The notes below the pieces were generated by a model, which worked only from the letters and a program-made list of their open reading frames with translations, was not told where the DNA came from and did no database searches. A DNA stretch of 13,874 bases from Sphingomonadales bacterium UBA6157 (GTDB lineage Bacteria > Pseudomonadota > Alphaproteobacteria > Sphingomonadales > Sphingomonadaceae). A program made the position numbers and the translations under genes. Positions 1-7,214 of the stretch are shown here, piece by piece (within the stretch, counting starts at the first letter, position 1; each line of letters begins with the position of its first letter). The DNA lies in contig DIUN01000012.1 in the NCBI GenBank assembly GCA_002423025.1, forward strand, positions 1 to 13,874, read 5' to 3'.

Positions 1-275
1 AGACCAAGAGCTTCATCTCGGCGGCGTCCTTCCAGGAAACCACCCGGGTGCTCACCGAAGCGGCCGTGCAGGGCAAGATCGATACGCTGCAGGGCCTCAA
101 GGAGAATGTCATCGTCGGCCGCCTCATCCCGGCGGGTACCGGCGCCGGCATGCAGCGCCTGCGCGTGACGGCCAACAGCCGCGACGCCGCGCTGCGGGCA
201 GCCCAGGCCTCCAAGGTGCCGGCAGCGGCACCGGCCGTGACGGCTGCGCCGGTGGAAGTTCCTGCCGAAGGCTGA
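1..275 (+). CDS. rpoC: DNA-directed RNA polymerase subunit beta', C-terminal end (partial)
   Basis: Only the last 90 codons are present; the reading frame is open from base 3 and enters from the left edge. The residues TKSFISAASFQETTRVLTEAA followed by LKENVIVGRLIPAGTG are the highly conserved C-terminal part of bacterial beta', next to the omega-binding region of the core enzyme. After this conserved block comes a tail of about 40 residues rich in Ala, Pro and Val, ending in VPAEG; such variable tails are usual at the beta' C terminus. The stop TGA is followed within about 30 bases by a strong intrinsic terminator, so this gene ends its transcription unit (presumably rpoBC). The identification is near certain; the missing N-terminal part lies outside the window. 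Confidence 0.96.
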   Translation, partial: TKSFISAASFQETTRVLTEAAVQGKIDTLQGLKENVIVGRLIPAGTGAGMQRLRVTANSRDAALRAAQASKVPAAAPAVTAAPVEVPAEG

Positions 276-296
276 GCCTTTGCGCAGAGCTGATTG

Positions 297-332
297 AAAA
301 GGCCCCGCCGGAGCGATCCGGCGGGGTTTTTT
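297..332 (+). terminator. Intrinsic terminator after rpoC
   Basis: A perfect 10-bp stem, CCCCGCCGGA (303-312) with TCCGGCGGGG (317-326), is closed by a GCGA tetraloop of the GNRA type and followed by six T (327-332). An A-run (297-300) precedes the stem. This is a textbook Rho-independent terminator ending the rpoC transcript, and it separates rpoC from the GFA-family gene. Confidence 0.93.
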
Positions 333-452
333 CATGGGGGCGCCGCTCGGGGGGCAAAGCTGTCGAGGATGGTTTGGCTTTCCGAAAGGGCCGGGAGAGC
401 GCAGATTGCCAAAGGGCTGCGTCAGCAACCGGCAAGTACGTCAGGAGAAGCG

Positions 453-875
453 ATGGACTGCAAGACCAGGCGATCAGGGCAATGCCATTGCGGCGCTGTC
501 CGCTTCGAAGTCCTGCTCACGGATGATCTGGACAGCATCCGCCGCTGCACCTGCTCGTTCTGCCGGATGCGCGGCGCTGTCGCCGTTTCGGTAGGGCTGG
601 ATGGCATGCTGATCACGCAGGGCGAGGAACTGCTCACCAGCTACCGGTTCAACACCGGTGCGGCACAGCACTATTTTTGCTCGAAGTGCGGAATCTACAC
701 GCACCATCGGCGCCGCTCCAACCAGTCCCAATATGGCGTCAATGTCGCCTGCCTCGATGGCGTGAGCCCCTTCGATTTTGCCGAAGTGCCGGTGTTCGAC
801 GGCGTGCAGCACCCGACGGACAATGGCGGCGTGGACAGGCGCGCAGGCACGCTGCGCTTCGATCCGGCGGACTGA
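453..875 (+). CDS. GFA-family (CENP-V/Mss4-like) zinc-binding protein
   Basis: The 140-residue protein has the cysteine pattern of the GFA fold: GQCHCGAVRFE at residues 9-19, CTCSFC at 32-37 and FCSKCGIYTHH at 75-85. These match the two zinc sites of the glutathione-dependent formaldehyde-activating enzyme (Gfa/CENP-V) superfamily. Most members have no proven reaction, and the Gfa activity itself is disputed, so no substrate is assigned. The length is normal for the family. I chose the ATG at 453 because AGGAGA stands just upstream at 443-448 and the family usually begins a few residues before the CxCG motif; the frame is open further upstream but would run back through the rpoC terminator. 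The gene is convergent with the Crp-like regulator, with 25 bases between their stops. Confidence 0.85.
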   Translation: MDCKTRRSGQCHCGAVRFEVLLTDDLDSIRRCTCSFCRMRGAVAVSVGLDGMLITQGEELLTSYRFNTGAAQHYFCSKCGIYTHHRRRSNQSQYGVNVACLDGVSPFDFAEVPVFDGVQHPTDNGGVDRRAGTLRFDPAD

Positions 876-900
876 CGGACTGGAGCGAAAGGCGCCCGGC

Positions 901-1608
901 TCAGCCGAGCAGGCGCCGATACTCCGCAGCGACGATGGCGTAGCACTCGCAGGATGTGTGCTCGAGGCCGGGCCGATCGAGGATGACGATGTTGCGCCTG
1001 GCGGTGTCCACGAGGCCCGCCGCCTTCAGCGAGACAAGGCCCTGGGTGACGCCGGCGCGGCGCACGCCGAGCATGGTCGCGAGGAACTCATGGGTGATCG
1101 GCAGTTCGTTGAGATCGACAAAATCATGCGCCATCAGCAGCCACCGCGCCAACCGGGCATGCAGGACATGGCGGCTGTTGCAGGCGACCGACTGTGTCAC
1201 CTGCGCGAACAGCGCCTGGACATAGCGCAGCAGCAGGTCCCTCAGCGCCGGCCGCAGGGCGACCTCGATACGCAGGGTGGCGGCGCGCACGCGCAGCGCC
1301 GGGCCGCCGATCTGCACCATGGCTTCCCCGGAAAAGGCGCTGGCGCCGAGCGGGGCGAGGGCGCCCACCATGCCTTCGCTGCCCACAAGCCCGGTCTGCA
1401 CAACATCGCCTTCCTCCATGCGATGGACGAGCGAGACGAGGCCATGCTGGAGGAAATAGACGTGCTGGATGAGCACATCCGGCTGGAGCAGCGTCTCTCC
1501 GGGCGAGAGGGTGACCTGCTCCAGATGCGGCTGCAGCCCGGCGAGGTCTTCCGCCGGCAGGGCCGCCAGCAGCCGGTTTCCGGTTCCGTACAGCGGTTGC
1601 GTGCTCAT
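901..1608 (-). CDS. Crp/Fnr-family transcriptional regulator
   Basis: The 235-residue protein has an N-terminal cyclic-nucleotide-binding-like beta-roll (about residues 15-120, with LSPGETLLQPD and VYFLQHGLVSLV), a long dimer helix (about 120-145) and a C-terminal winged helix-turn-helix (about 148-225). The recognition segment is ITHEFLATMLGVRRAGVTQGL (171-191), typical of the Crp-type HTH. The N-terminal cysteine cluster that holds the Fe-S centre of FNR is absent; the only cysteines are C143, C220 and C222. Oxygen sensing by a FNR-type cluster is therefore unlikely, and the ligand is unknown. A purine-rich stretch read on the minus strand as GAGGGGG lies just before the ATG. The gene is transcribed away from the glycosyltransferase gene, with 156 bases between the two starts, so it may control that neighbour or itself. 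Confidence 0.88.
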   Translation of the reverse strand: MSTQPLYGTGNRLLAALPAEDLAGLQPHLEQVTLSPGETLLQPDVLIQHVYFLQHGLVSLVHRMEEGDVVQTGLVGSEGMVGALAPLGASAFSGEAMVQIGGPALRVRAATLRIEVALRPALRDLLLRYVQALFAQVTQSVACNSRHVLHARLARWLLMAHDFVDLNELPITHEFLATMLGVRRAGVTQGLVSLKAAGLVDTARRNIVILDRPGLEHTSCECYAIVAAEYRRLLG

Positions 1609-1764
1609 TCAGGCCCCCTCGCGTCCCGTCGGCTTGCCGGCGACCCGAGAGTAACAGGCCCATCAACGGCCCTACAAGCCTTACTAATGGTGCAGCCGCC
1701 CGCACCGGACGCCTAATGTTCCTTTCCGCACAGTCTGCCCCAAGCTGGTCACAATGCGGGCGTA

Positions 1765-3123
1765 ATGACGCAGCCAGCGGAAAAGGACAGCAAGGTGCCT
1801 ACGGCGTTGAAGACCCCAGGCCTTATCGGAGCCAACCCCATCGGCGCGGACGCCGTGGACGCTGGCGCCCCGAGCGCTGCTGCGGCCAGGGGCGCTTCGG
1901 GCGCCATGGTCATGTCCGCATCGCATCGCGGGCTCGAGCCGCTGCGCATCGTGATGTTTTCCGGCAATTACAATTATGTACGGGATGGCGCCAACCAGGC
2001 GCTCAACCGGCTGGTCGCCTATCTGGAGGGGCAGGGCGCCGAGGTGCGCATCTATTCCCCCACCAGCAGCACCCCGGCCTTCGAGCCGGCCGGCACGTTG
2101 ATTTCGGTGCCCTCCGTCAGCATCCCCGGCCGCGCCGAATATCGCATCGCCCGTGGCCTGCCGGCCTCGCAGCGGCGCGAAATCGCAGCGTTCAAGCCGC
2201 ATATCCTGCATCTGGCGGCGCCCGATCCGCTCGGGCACTCGGCCAAGAAGCTGGCGCGGGCGCTGGGCATCCCGGTGGTCGCCTCGGTGCACACGCGCTT
2301 CGAGACCTATCTGGAATATTATGGCCTTGGCTGGGTGCGCCCGGCCGGCGAGGCGATTCTGCGGCGTTTCTACACCGGGCTGGATGAAGTGTTCGTCACC
2401 TCGGAGGGCTTTGCCGAGGTGCTGCGCGAGCAGAAGCTGGTGGACCATGCCGCGGTGTGGAGCCGCGGTGTCGACAAGCTGCGCTTCAACCCCGGCCGCC
2501 GCTCGCTGGAATGGCGGCGGGCGCAGGGTATTGCCGACAGCGATGTCGTGATCGGCTTTGTCGGCCGGCTGGTGCGGGAGAAGGGCCTCGATATCGTCGC
2601 GGCCTCGGTGGCCGAGCTGGACCGGCGGGGCGTGCCCTACAAGCTGCTGGTGGTGGGCGATGGCCCGGCCCGCGCGCAGTTCGAGGCCCAGGCGCCCGGC
2701 GCGATCTTCACGGGCTTTCTGGATGGGGACGCGCTGCCCCGCGCCTATGCGAGCTTTGAAATGCTCATCAACCCCTCGACCACCGAGACGTTCGGCAACA
2801 TCAACTTGGAAGCCATGGCCAGCGGCATTCCCGTGGTGGCCGCGGCCGCCTCGGGCAACAACTGCCTTGTCGATGATGGCGTGAGCGGCCGGCTGGTGGA
2901 GCCGGGTGACATCCCGGCCTTTGCCGATGCGCTGGAGCTTTACCTGACCAACCCGGAGGCCAGGGCGAAGGCCGGCGCTGCCGGGCTCGCGCGCGCCCAG
3001 CCCTATGATTGGGACGAGATCAACGGTGCCGTGCTGGCGCGCTACCGCGAGATCATTGCAGCGCATGCCGAAAATGCGCAGGCGGTGCTGGATGCCGGCC
3101 AGCCCTTGGCGAACGCCGGCTGA
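1765..3123 (+). CDS. GT4-family glycosyltransferase
   Basis: A retaining GT-B glycosyltransferase of 452 residues if it starts at 1765. The N-terminal domain opens with RIVMFSGNYNYVRDGAN (about 61-77) and contains ASVHTRFETYLEYYGLGW. The C-terminal nucleotide-sugar domain has FVGRLVREKGLD and the E-x7-E motif with glutamates E341 and E349 in TETFGNINLEAM. These are hallmarks of family GT4 enzymes related to bacterial mannosyl- and glucuronosyltransferases that build glycolipids or surface glycans; donor and acceptor cannot be told from sequence. The first 46 residues are an Ala/Gly-rich stretch unlike the family, so the true start may be the ATG at 1906 or 1912; no candidate has a convincing Shine-Dalgarno sequence. 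The gene stands alone, divergent from the Crp-like regulator, and its 3' end overlaps the ssrA promoter. Confidence 0.87.
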   Translation: MTQPAEKDSKVPTALKTPGLIGANPIGADAVDAGAPSAAAARGASGAMVMSASHRGLEPLRIVMFSGNYNYVRDGANQALNRLVAYLEGQGAEVRIYSPTSSTPAFEPAGTLISVPSVSIPGRAEYRIARGLPASQRREIAAFKPHILHLAAPDPLGHSAKKLARALGIPVVASVHTRFETYLEYYGLGWVRPAGEAILRRFYTGLDEVFVTSEGFAEVLREQKLVDHAAVWSRGVDKLRFNPGRRSLEWRRAQGIADSDVVIGFVGRLVREKGLDIVAASVAELDRRGVPYKLLVVGDGPARAQFEAQAPGAIFTGFLDGDALPRAYASFEMLINPSTTETFGNINLEAMASGIPVVAAAASGNNCLVDDGVSGRLVEPGDIPAFADALELYLTNPEARAKAGAAGLARAQPYDWDEINGAVLARYREIIAAHAENAQAVLDAGQPLANAG

Positions 3124-3134
3124 GCGCCTATATG
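3106..3134 (+). promoter_or_regulatory. Probable promoter of ssrA
   Basis: TTGGCG (3106-3111) and TATATG (3129-3134) are separated by exactly 17 bases and resemble housekeeping sigma -35 and -10 elements. The predicted start, near 3141, falls just before the UUCG hairpin that opens the precursor RNA. The promoter overlaps the last codons and stop of the glycosyltransferase gene. Assignment is by pattern and position only. Confidence 0.55.
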
Positions 3135-3140
3135 GGTCCT

Positions 3141-3490
3141 TGTCGGGCTTCGGCCCGTCTATGGCGATAAATGGCGTCGTGAAATAGATGCAGCGGACCC
3201 GGGGGCAGTACCCGGCGGCTCCACCATCAGACCCCCGGTTGTCGCGGGTTGTGCGGGGCCGAACCAGGATCGACGTGTGTTGAAAGACGAGAGCTTTTGC
3301 CCGGCATGAATAAGCCGTTAAATGTTTCAAAAACCCTAAATGCCAACGACAACGAGGCATTCGCAATCGCAGCGTAACCCGGTCCTCACGGACTGAGTTT
3401 CACTGGCCGAAAGCGCGGCTGGACCGAGCCGGGCAACAGAATCGGATTCCAGCGGTTCGGGGGGCTACCGGGCAACAGAAAGCCCCCCAC
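3141..3490 (+). ncRNA. ssrA: Two-piece (permuted) transfer-messenger RNA
   Basis: tmRNA rescues stalled ribosomes and adds a degradation tag. The gene is circularly permuted as in Alphaproteobacteria. The acceptor piece comes first and ends CGGCTCC-A-CCA (3216-3226). After a spacer of 28 bases (3227-3254) the coding piece begins with GGGGCCG (3255-3261), which pairs with 3216-3222 as a 7-bp acceptor stem with one G-U. A 5-bp T-stem (3199-3203 with 3211-3215) lies beside it. GGATCGACG (3268-3276) is the conserved D-arm-like segment. The tag frame begins at GCC 3342 and reads ANDNEAFAIAA, then TAA (3375-3377). Downstream are two pseudoknots; the second has S2 pairing 3459-3466 with 3481-3488 and S1 pairing 3453-3456 with 3467-3470. 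A UUCG-capped hairpin (3144-3157) opens the precursor. The precise mature ends are uncertain, especially the 5' end of the acceptor piece and the 3' end of the coding piece. Confidence 0.93.
3429..3480 (+). repeat. 13-base direct repeat in the tmRNA pseudoknots
   Basis: CCGGGCAACAGAA occurs at 3429-3441 and again at 3468-3480. Each copy supplies the 3' strand of stem 1 and the single-stranded loop of one pseudoknot in the coding piece of tmRNA. The arrangement suggests that the two pseudoknots arose by duplication, or are held alike by selection on structure. Confidence 0.75.
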
Positions 3491-3552
3491 TGACCCTGCG
3501 TTCGTGACCTCCCTTGACCCGGGGGGCCGCAAGCGTCACCAAGGCAAACACT

Positions 3553-3580
3553 GCAGACCAGTATTGGCAGACGAGTATTG
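3553..3580 (+). repeat. Tandem 14-bp repeat before sspB
   Basis: GCAGACCAGTATTG (3553-3566) is followed directly by GCAGACGAGTATTG (3567-3580), two copies differing at one base. The repeat fills the leader just before the sspB start codon. It may be a regulator site or simply a slippage product; nothing else in the window has this sequence. Confidence 0.7.
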
Positions 3581-3583
3581 CTT

Positions 3584-4054
3584 GTGACCGAAACGCCGCC
3601 CGACAGCCTTATCCCCTACGACGAGATCGTCCAGGATGCCCTGCGCGGGGTGGTCAAGCGTGTGCTCGAGCGGATTGATGCCGATGGCGGGCTGCCCGGC
3701 TCGCACCATTTCTACATTGCCTTCCGCACCCGTTTTCCCGGTGTGGACATCCCCAAGCACCTCCTGGAGCGTTATCCGGAGGAGATGACCATTGTCATCC
3801 AGCACCGCTATTGGGACCTCGCCATCGATGACGAGGGTTTCCAGATCGGGCTGAGCTTCAACCAGGTGCCGTCAAAGCTGCGGGTGCCGTTTGCCGCGAT
3901 CACCGGCTTTGTCGATCCGGCGGTCAACTTTGCGCTGCAGTTTGCCGCCAAGGATGGCGAAGTGCTTGCCGAGGCCGAGCCGGAGCCCGAGCCGCCGGCT
4001 CCCATCGAGCCGGGCAGCAACGTCGTGACGCTCGATCGCTTCCGCAAGAAATAG
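3584..4054 (+). CDS. sspB: ClpXP adaptor protein SspB (alphaproteobacterial type)
   Basis: SspB binds the ssrA tag and hands tagged proteins to the ClpXP protease. From the GTG at 3584 the protein has 156 residues. The conserved SspB body is clear: YDEIVQDALRGVVKRVL, GLPGSHHFYIAFRTRFPGV, LLERYPEEMTIVIQHRYWDL, FQIGLSFNQVPSKLRVPFAAITGFVDPAVNFALQF. A flexible Glu/Pro-rich linker (EAEPEPEPPAPIEP) then leads to the C-terminal VVTLDRFRKK, which matches the ClpX-binding tail of alpha-type SspB. No ATG is available at the N terminus. A TTG at 3578 and a GTG at 3584 are possible; I prefer GTG because the weak purine stretch GAG (3573-3575) is correctly spaced only for it. The gene follows ssrA directly and probably starts the sspB-fumC-gmk-DUF4893 unit. 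Confidence 0.93.
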   Translation: MTETPPDSLIPYDEIVQDALRGVVKRVLERIDADGGLPGSHHFYIAFRTRFPGVDIPKHLLERYPEEMTIVIQHRYWDLAIDDEGFQIGLSFNQVPSKLRVPFAAITGFVDPAVNFALQFAAKDGEVLAEAEPEPEPPAPIEPGSNVVTLDRFRKK

Positions 4055-4094
4055 CGCCGGGCGGTTCCCCTCCTTCGCCAGCGGAAGGTCGCCG

Positions 4095-5474
<1,380 letters not shown>

Positions 5475-5512
5475 ATGGTGACGCCGCCGCCACAACCCGC
5501 TAACCACGCGCG

Positions 5513-6169
5513 ATGACAGAATTCTCCCGTCTCCAGACCAGTGCGCCGCTGCGGCGCGGGCTGATGTTCGTGCTCTCCTCGCCATCGGGGGCAGGCAAGA
5601 CGACGCTGTCCCGCCGCCTGCTCGCCGAGGACAAGGGCATCACCATGTCGGTTTCCGCCACGACCCGCCCGCCGCGCCCCGGCGAAGTGGACGGCACCGA
5701 TTATTTTTTCGTCACGCCCGAGCGCTTTGCCGAGATGGTGGCCGGCGAGGAACTGCTCGAATGGGCGACGGTGTTCGGCAACCGCTACGGCACGCCGCGT
5801 GCGCCGGTGGAGGAGGCACTCCACGCCGGGCGCGATGTGCTGTTCGATATCGATTGGCAGGGCACCCAGCAGCTGCAGCAGACCGATGCGGCAAGCGACC
5901 TGGTGCGGATTTTCATCCTGCCGCCAGACCTGGCCGAGCTGGAGCGCCGGCTGACCGGGCGCGGCACCGACCCGGTGGAGGTGATCAAGGACCGCATGGA
6001 CCGGGCGCGGGACGAGATAAGCCATTGGGGCGAATATGATTACATCCTGATCAACGATGATGCGGGTGTCTGCCTCGGCGAGATCCGCGCCATCCTCCAG
6101 GCCGAGCGGTTGCGGCGCAAGCGCCAGCTCGGGCTGGCTGCCTTTGTTCGCAAGATGCTCGGCACATGA
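5513..6169 (+). CDS. gmk: Guanylate kinase
   Basis: The enzyme phosphorylates GMP to GDP with ATP. The 218-residue protein has the P-loop SPSGAGKTTLSRRLL (G26-T30 in the core), the GMP-binding segment SVSATTRPPRPGEVDGTDYFFV with its conserved Arg and Tyr residues, EWATVFGNRYGTP, the Walker-B-like VLFDIDWQGTQQL, and the lid region FILPPDLAELERRLTGRGTD. All motifs are intact and the length is normal. The ATG at 5513 is the first in frame, with no strong Shine-Dalgarno sequence. It lies 38 bases after fumC, and its stop overlaps the next gene's start by 4 bases (ATGA), so all are probably co-transcribed. Confidence 0.96.
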   Translation: MTEFSRLQTSAPLRRGLMFVLSSPSGAGKTTLSRRLLAEDKGITMSVSATTRPPRPGEVDGTDYFFVTPERFAEMVAGEELLEWATVFGNRYGTPRAPVEEALHAGRDVLFDIDWQGTQQLQQTDAASDLVRIFILPPDLAELERRLTGRGTDPVEVIKDRMDRARDEISHWGEYDYILINDDAGVCLGEIRAILQAERLRRKRQLGLAAFVRKMLGT

Positions 6170-6813
6170 GCCGGCTTCGCCTCACCCTGAGCGCGTTGTG
6201 CCTGGCCCTGGCGCTGGCCGGTTGCGCCGGCACCATCAAGTCCGCCGCCACGCCGAGCGGCTGGCAGAAGCTCATCCGCGAGCCCGATCGCAAGCGGCTG
6301 GCGCGGCTCTACAGCGCCTGGACGCGCTCGCTGGCCGAGGCCAAGGCCGGCGGCTCGGCCGCGCAACTGGCCGCGCTTGGGCCGCTGGTGCTGCCGGATG
6401 GCAGTGTGGAGGGCAACTTCCCGGCGCCGGGCGCTTATACCTGCCGCACCATCAAGCTGGGGCACAGGGCGAACGGCAAGGGGCCACTGGCCGCCAAAAA
6501 TGCCCCGCCGCTGATGCTGCTGGAGCCGGTGCCGTGCAGCATCGGCGCGGACGAGGATGCCGGGGTGCTGACCTTCATGCAGGCGCCGGGCAAGCAGTGG
6601 CTCGGTGGCCGGCTGTTCCCGGATGACAAGCGGCTGGTGTTCCTCGGCTCGCTGGCGCTGGCCGGCGAAACCGGCGTGCGGCGCTACGGGGCCGATCCGG
6701 ACCGGGACCAGGTCGGCGTGCTGCGGCCGATGGGCGAGAACCGCTGGCGGCTGGAGCTGCCCTGGCCGAACTGGCAGTCCAACCTCGAAGTCATCGAGAT
6801 CACCCCGGCCTGA
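6166..6813 (+). CDS. DUF4893 domain lipoprotein
   Basis: The 215-residue protein begins with a lipoprotein signal: a basic start (MSRLRL), a hydrophobic stretch and a lipobox LAG-C with the lipidated cysteine at residue 20. The mature part (WQKLIREPDRKRLARLYSAWTRSLAEAKAGG, AYTCRTIKLG, LVFLGSLALAGETGVRRYGADPDRDQVGVL, RWRLELPWPNWQSNLEVIEI) matches DUF4893, a family I associate mainly with sphingomonads. Its function is unknown. A fold resembling small inhibitor or lipocalin-like domains is possible but not shown. Its start codon overlaps the gmk stop, so translation is probably coupled. The mature protein should be anchored in the periplasm or outer membrane. Confidence 0.8.
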   Translation: MSRLRLTLSALCLALALAGCAGTIKSAATPSGWQKLIREPDRKRLARLYSAWTRSLAEAKAGGSAAQLAALGPLVLPDGSVEGNFPAPGAYTCRTIKLGHRANGKGPLAAKNAPPLMLLEPVPCSIGADEDAGVLTFMQAPGKQWLGGRLFPDDKRLVFLGSLALAGETGVRRYGADPDRDQVGVLRPMGENRWRLELPWPNWQSNLEVIEITPA

Positions 6814-6834
6814 CGCTCCCTGTGAGCGGTTTTC
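6814..6834 (+). terminator. Weak intrinsic terminator after the DUF4893 gene
   Basis: CGCTC (6814-6818) pairs with GAGCG (6824-6828) around a 5-base loop, followed by G and TTTTCT. The stem is short and the T-run broken, so this is only a candidate end for the sspB-fumC-gmk-DUF4893 unit. Its position immediately after the stop codon supports the call. Confidence 0.4.
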
Positions 6835-6870
6835 TCGATTGCCGAGTCGCGATTTCTGCGTTGGCATGCG

Positions 6871-6887
6871 TTGCGAATGAGTCGCAA
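6871..6887. promoter_or_regulatory. Palindromic element upstream of the DUF2061 gene
   Basis: TTGCGA (6871-6876) and TCGCAA (6882-6887) form a perfect 6-bp inverted repeat around ATGAG. Viewed as TGCGAAT-G-AGTCGCA it has a 7-1-7 symmetry like that of Fur-family operators, with one mismatch. It contains GAGTC (6879-6883), a GANTC site of the kind methylated by CcrM in Alphaproteobacteria; a second GAGTC lies at 6844-6848. It sits 26 bases before the start codon. The identity of any binding protein is inference. Confidence 0.4.
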
Positions 6888-6912
6888 AAGGGCTTTCGAA
6901 AGGAGGCCCCCG

Positions 6913-7128
6913 ATGTCTCGTGAAGTCGCCAAGACGCTGAGCTATCTCTCCATCCACCTGGTCGTCGGTTTTTCCGTCGCTTACGCCTTTACCGGCTCAT
7001 GGGAGATCGCCAGCGGGCTCGCTCTGGTCGAGCCGATGGTCAATGCCGTGGCGTTTTTCTTCCATGAGCGGGCCTGGAAATTCGACTGGCGGCGCTGGTG
7101 GGGCAACCCGGCGCTGCCAGCCTTGTGA
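6913..7128 (+). CDS. DUF2061 family small membrane protein
   Basis: This is a 71-residue protein. The sequence KTLSYLSIHLVVGFSVAYAFTGSWEIASGLALVEPMVNAVAFFFHERAWKF is the DUF2061 pattern: two hydrophobic segments (about residues 10-28 and 33-50) followed by a conserved FHERAW. It should be an inner-membrane protein with two short spans; its role is unknown. The ATG at 6913 follows the strongest ribosome binding site in the window, AAAGGAGG (6900-6907), 5 bases away. A longer in-frame start at 6871 is less likely because it would lie before this Shine-Dalgarno sequence and inside the palindrome. The C-terminal WRRWWGNPALPAL is Trp/Arg-rich and probably lies at the membrane surface. Confidence 0.8.
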   Translation: MSREVAKTLSYLSIHLVVGFSVAYAFTGSWEIASGLALVEPMVNAVAFFFHERAWKFDWRRWWGNPALPAL

Positions 7129-7185
7129 TCGCCCCGCTCCCTGCCTGAATCTATGGGGTGTCGCAGCGCTGCGCCGTGGTAGACA

Positions 7186-7208
7186 TCTCCCAACAATTCC
7201 TTGGGAGA
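7186..7208 (+). promoter_or_regulatory. Hairpin covering the aldehyde dehydrogenase ribosome binding site
   Basis: TCTCCCAA (7186-7193) pairs perfectly with TTGGGAGA (7201-7208) around the 7-base loop CAATTCC. The 3' arm contains GGGAGA (7203-7208), the Shine-Dalgarno sequence 6 bases before the ATG at 7215. In the RNA the hairpin would hide the ribosome binding site; as DNA the 8-bp arms could be an operator. Which applies is not decided by the sequence. Confidence 0.6.
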
Positions 7209-7214
7209 CTGACC

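Noticed and set aside
891..917. GGCGCC arms around the regulator stop codon as a bidirectional terminator
   Set aside because: The pairing is partial and no T-run follows in either direction.
778..1716. Open frame (312 codons) on the + strand opposite the Crp-like regulator
   Set aside because: It crosses the end of the GFA gene and has no motif; the minus-strand protein has a clear cyclic-nucleotide fold and HTH.
3216..3226. A possible tRNA gene ending in CCA
   Set aside because: There is no anticodon arm or D-arm upstream; the acceptor stem pairs with 3255-3261 downstream, which identifies a permuted tmRNA.
1684..3366. Long open frame (about 560 codons) on the - strand opposite the glycosyltransferase
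   Set aside because: It shows no recognisable motif and mirrors the high-GC codon pattern of the GT4 gene on the + strand, whose E-x7-E motif and family segments are intact.
3514..3540. TTGACC as a -35 element for sspB
   Set aside because: No acceptable -10 sequence is found 16-19 bases downstream (it falls on CACCAA).
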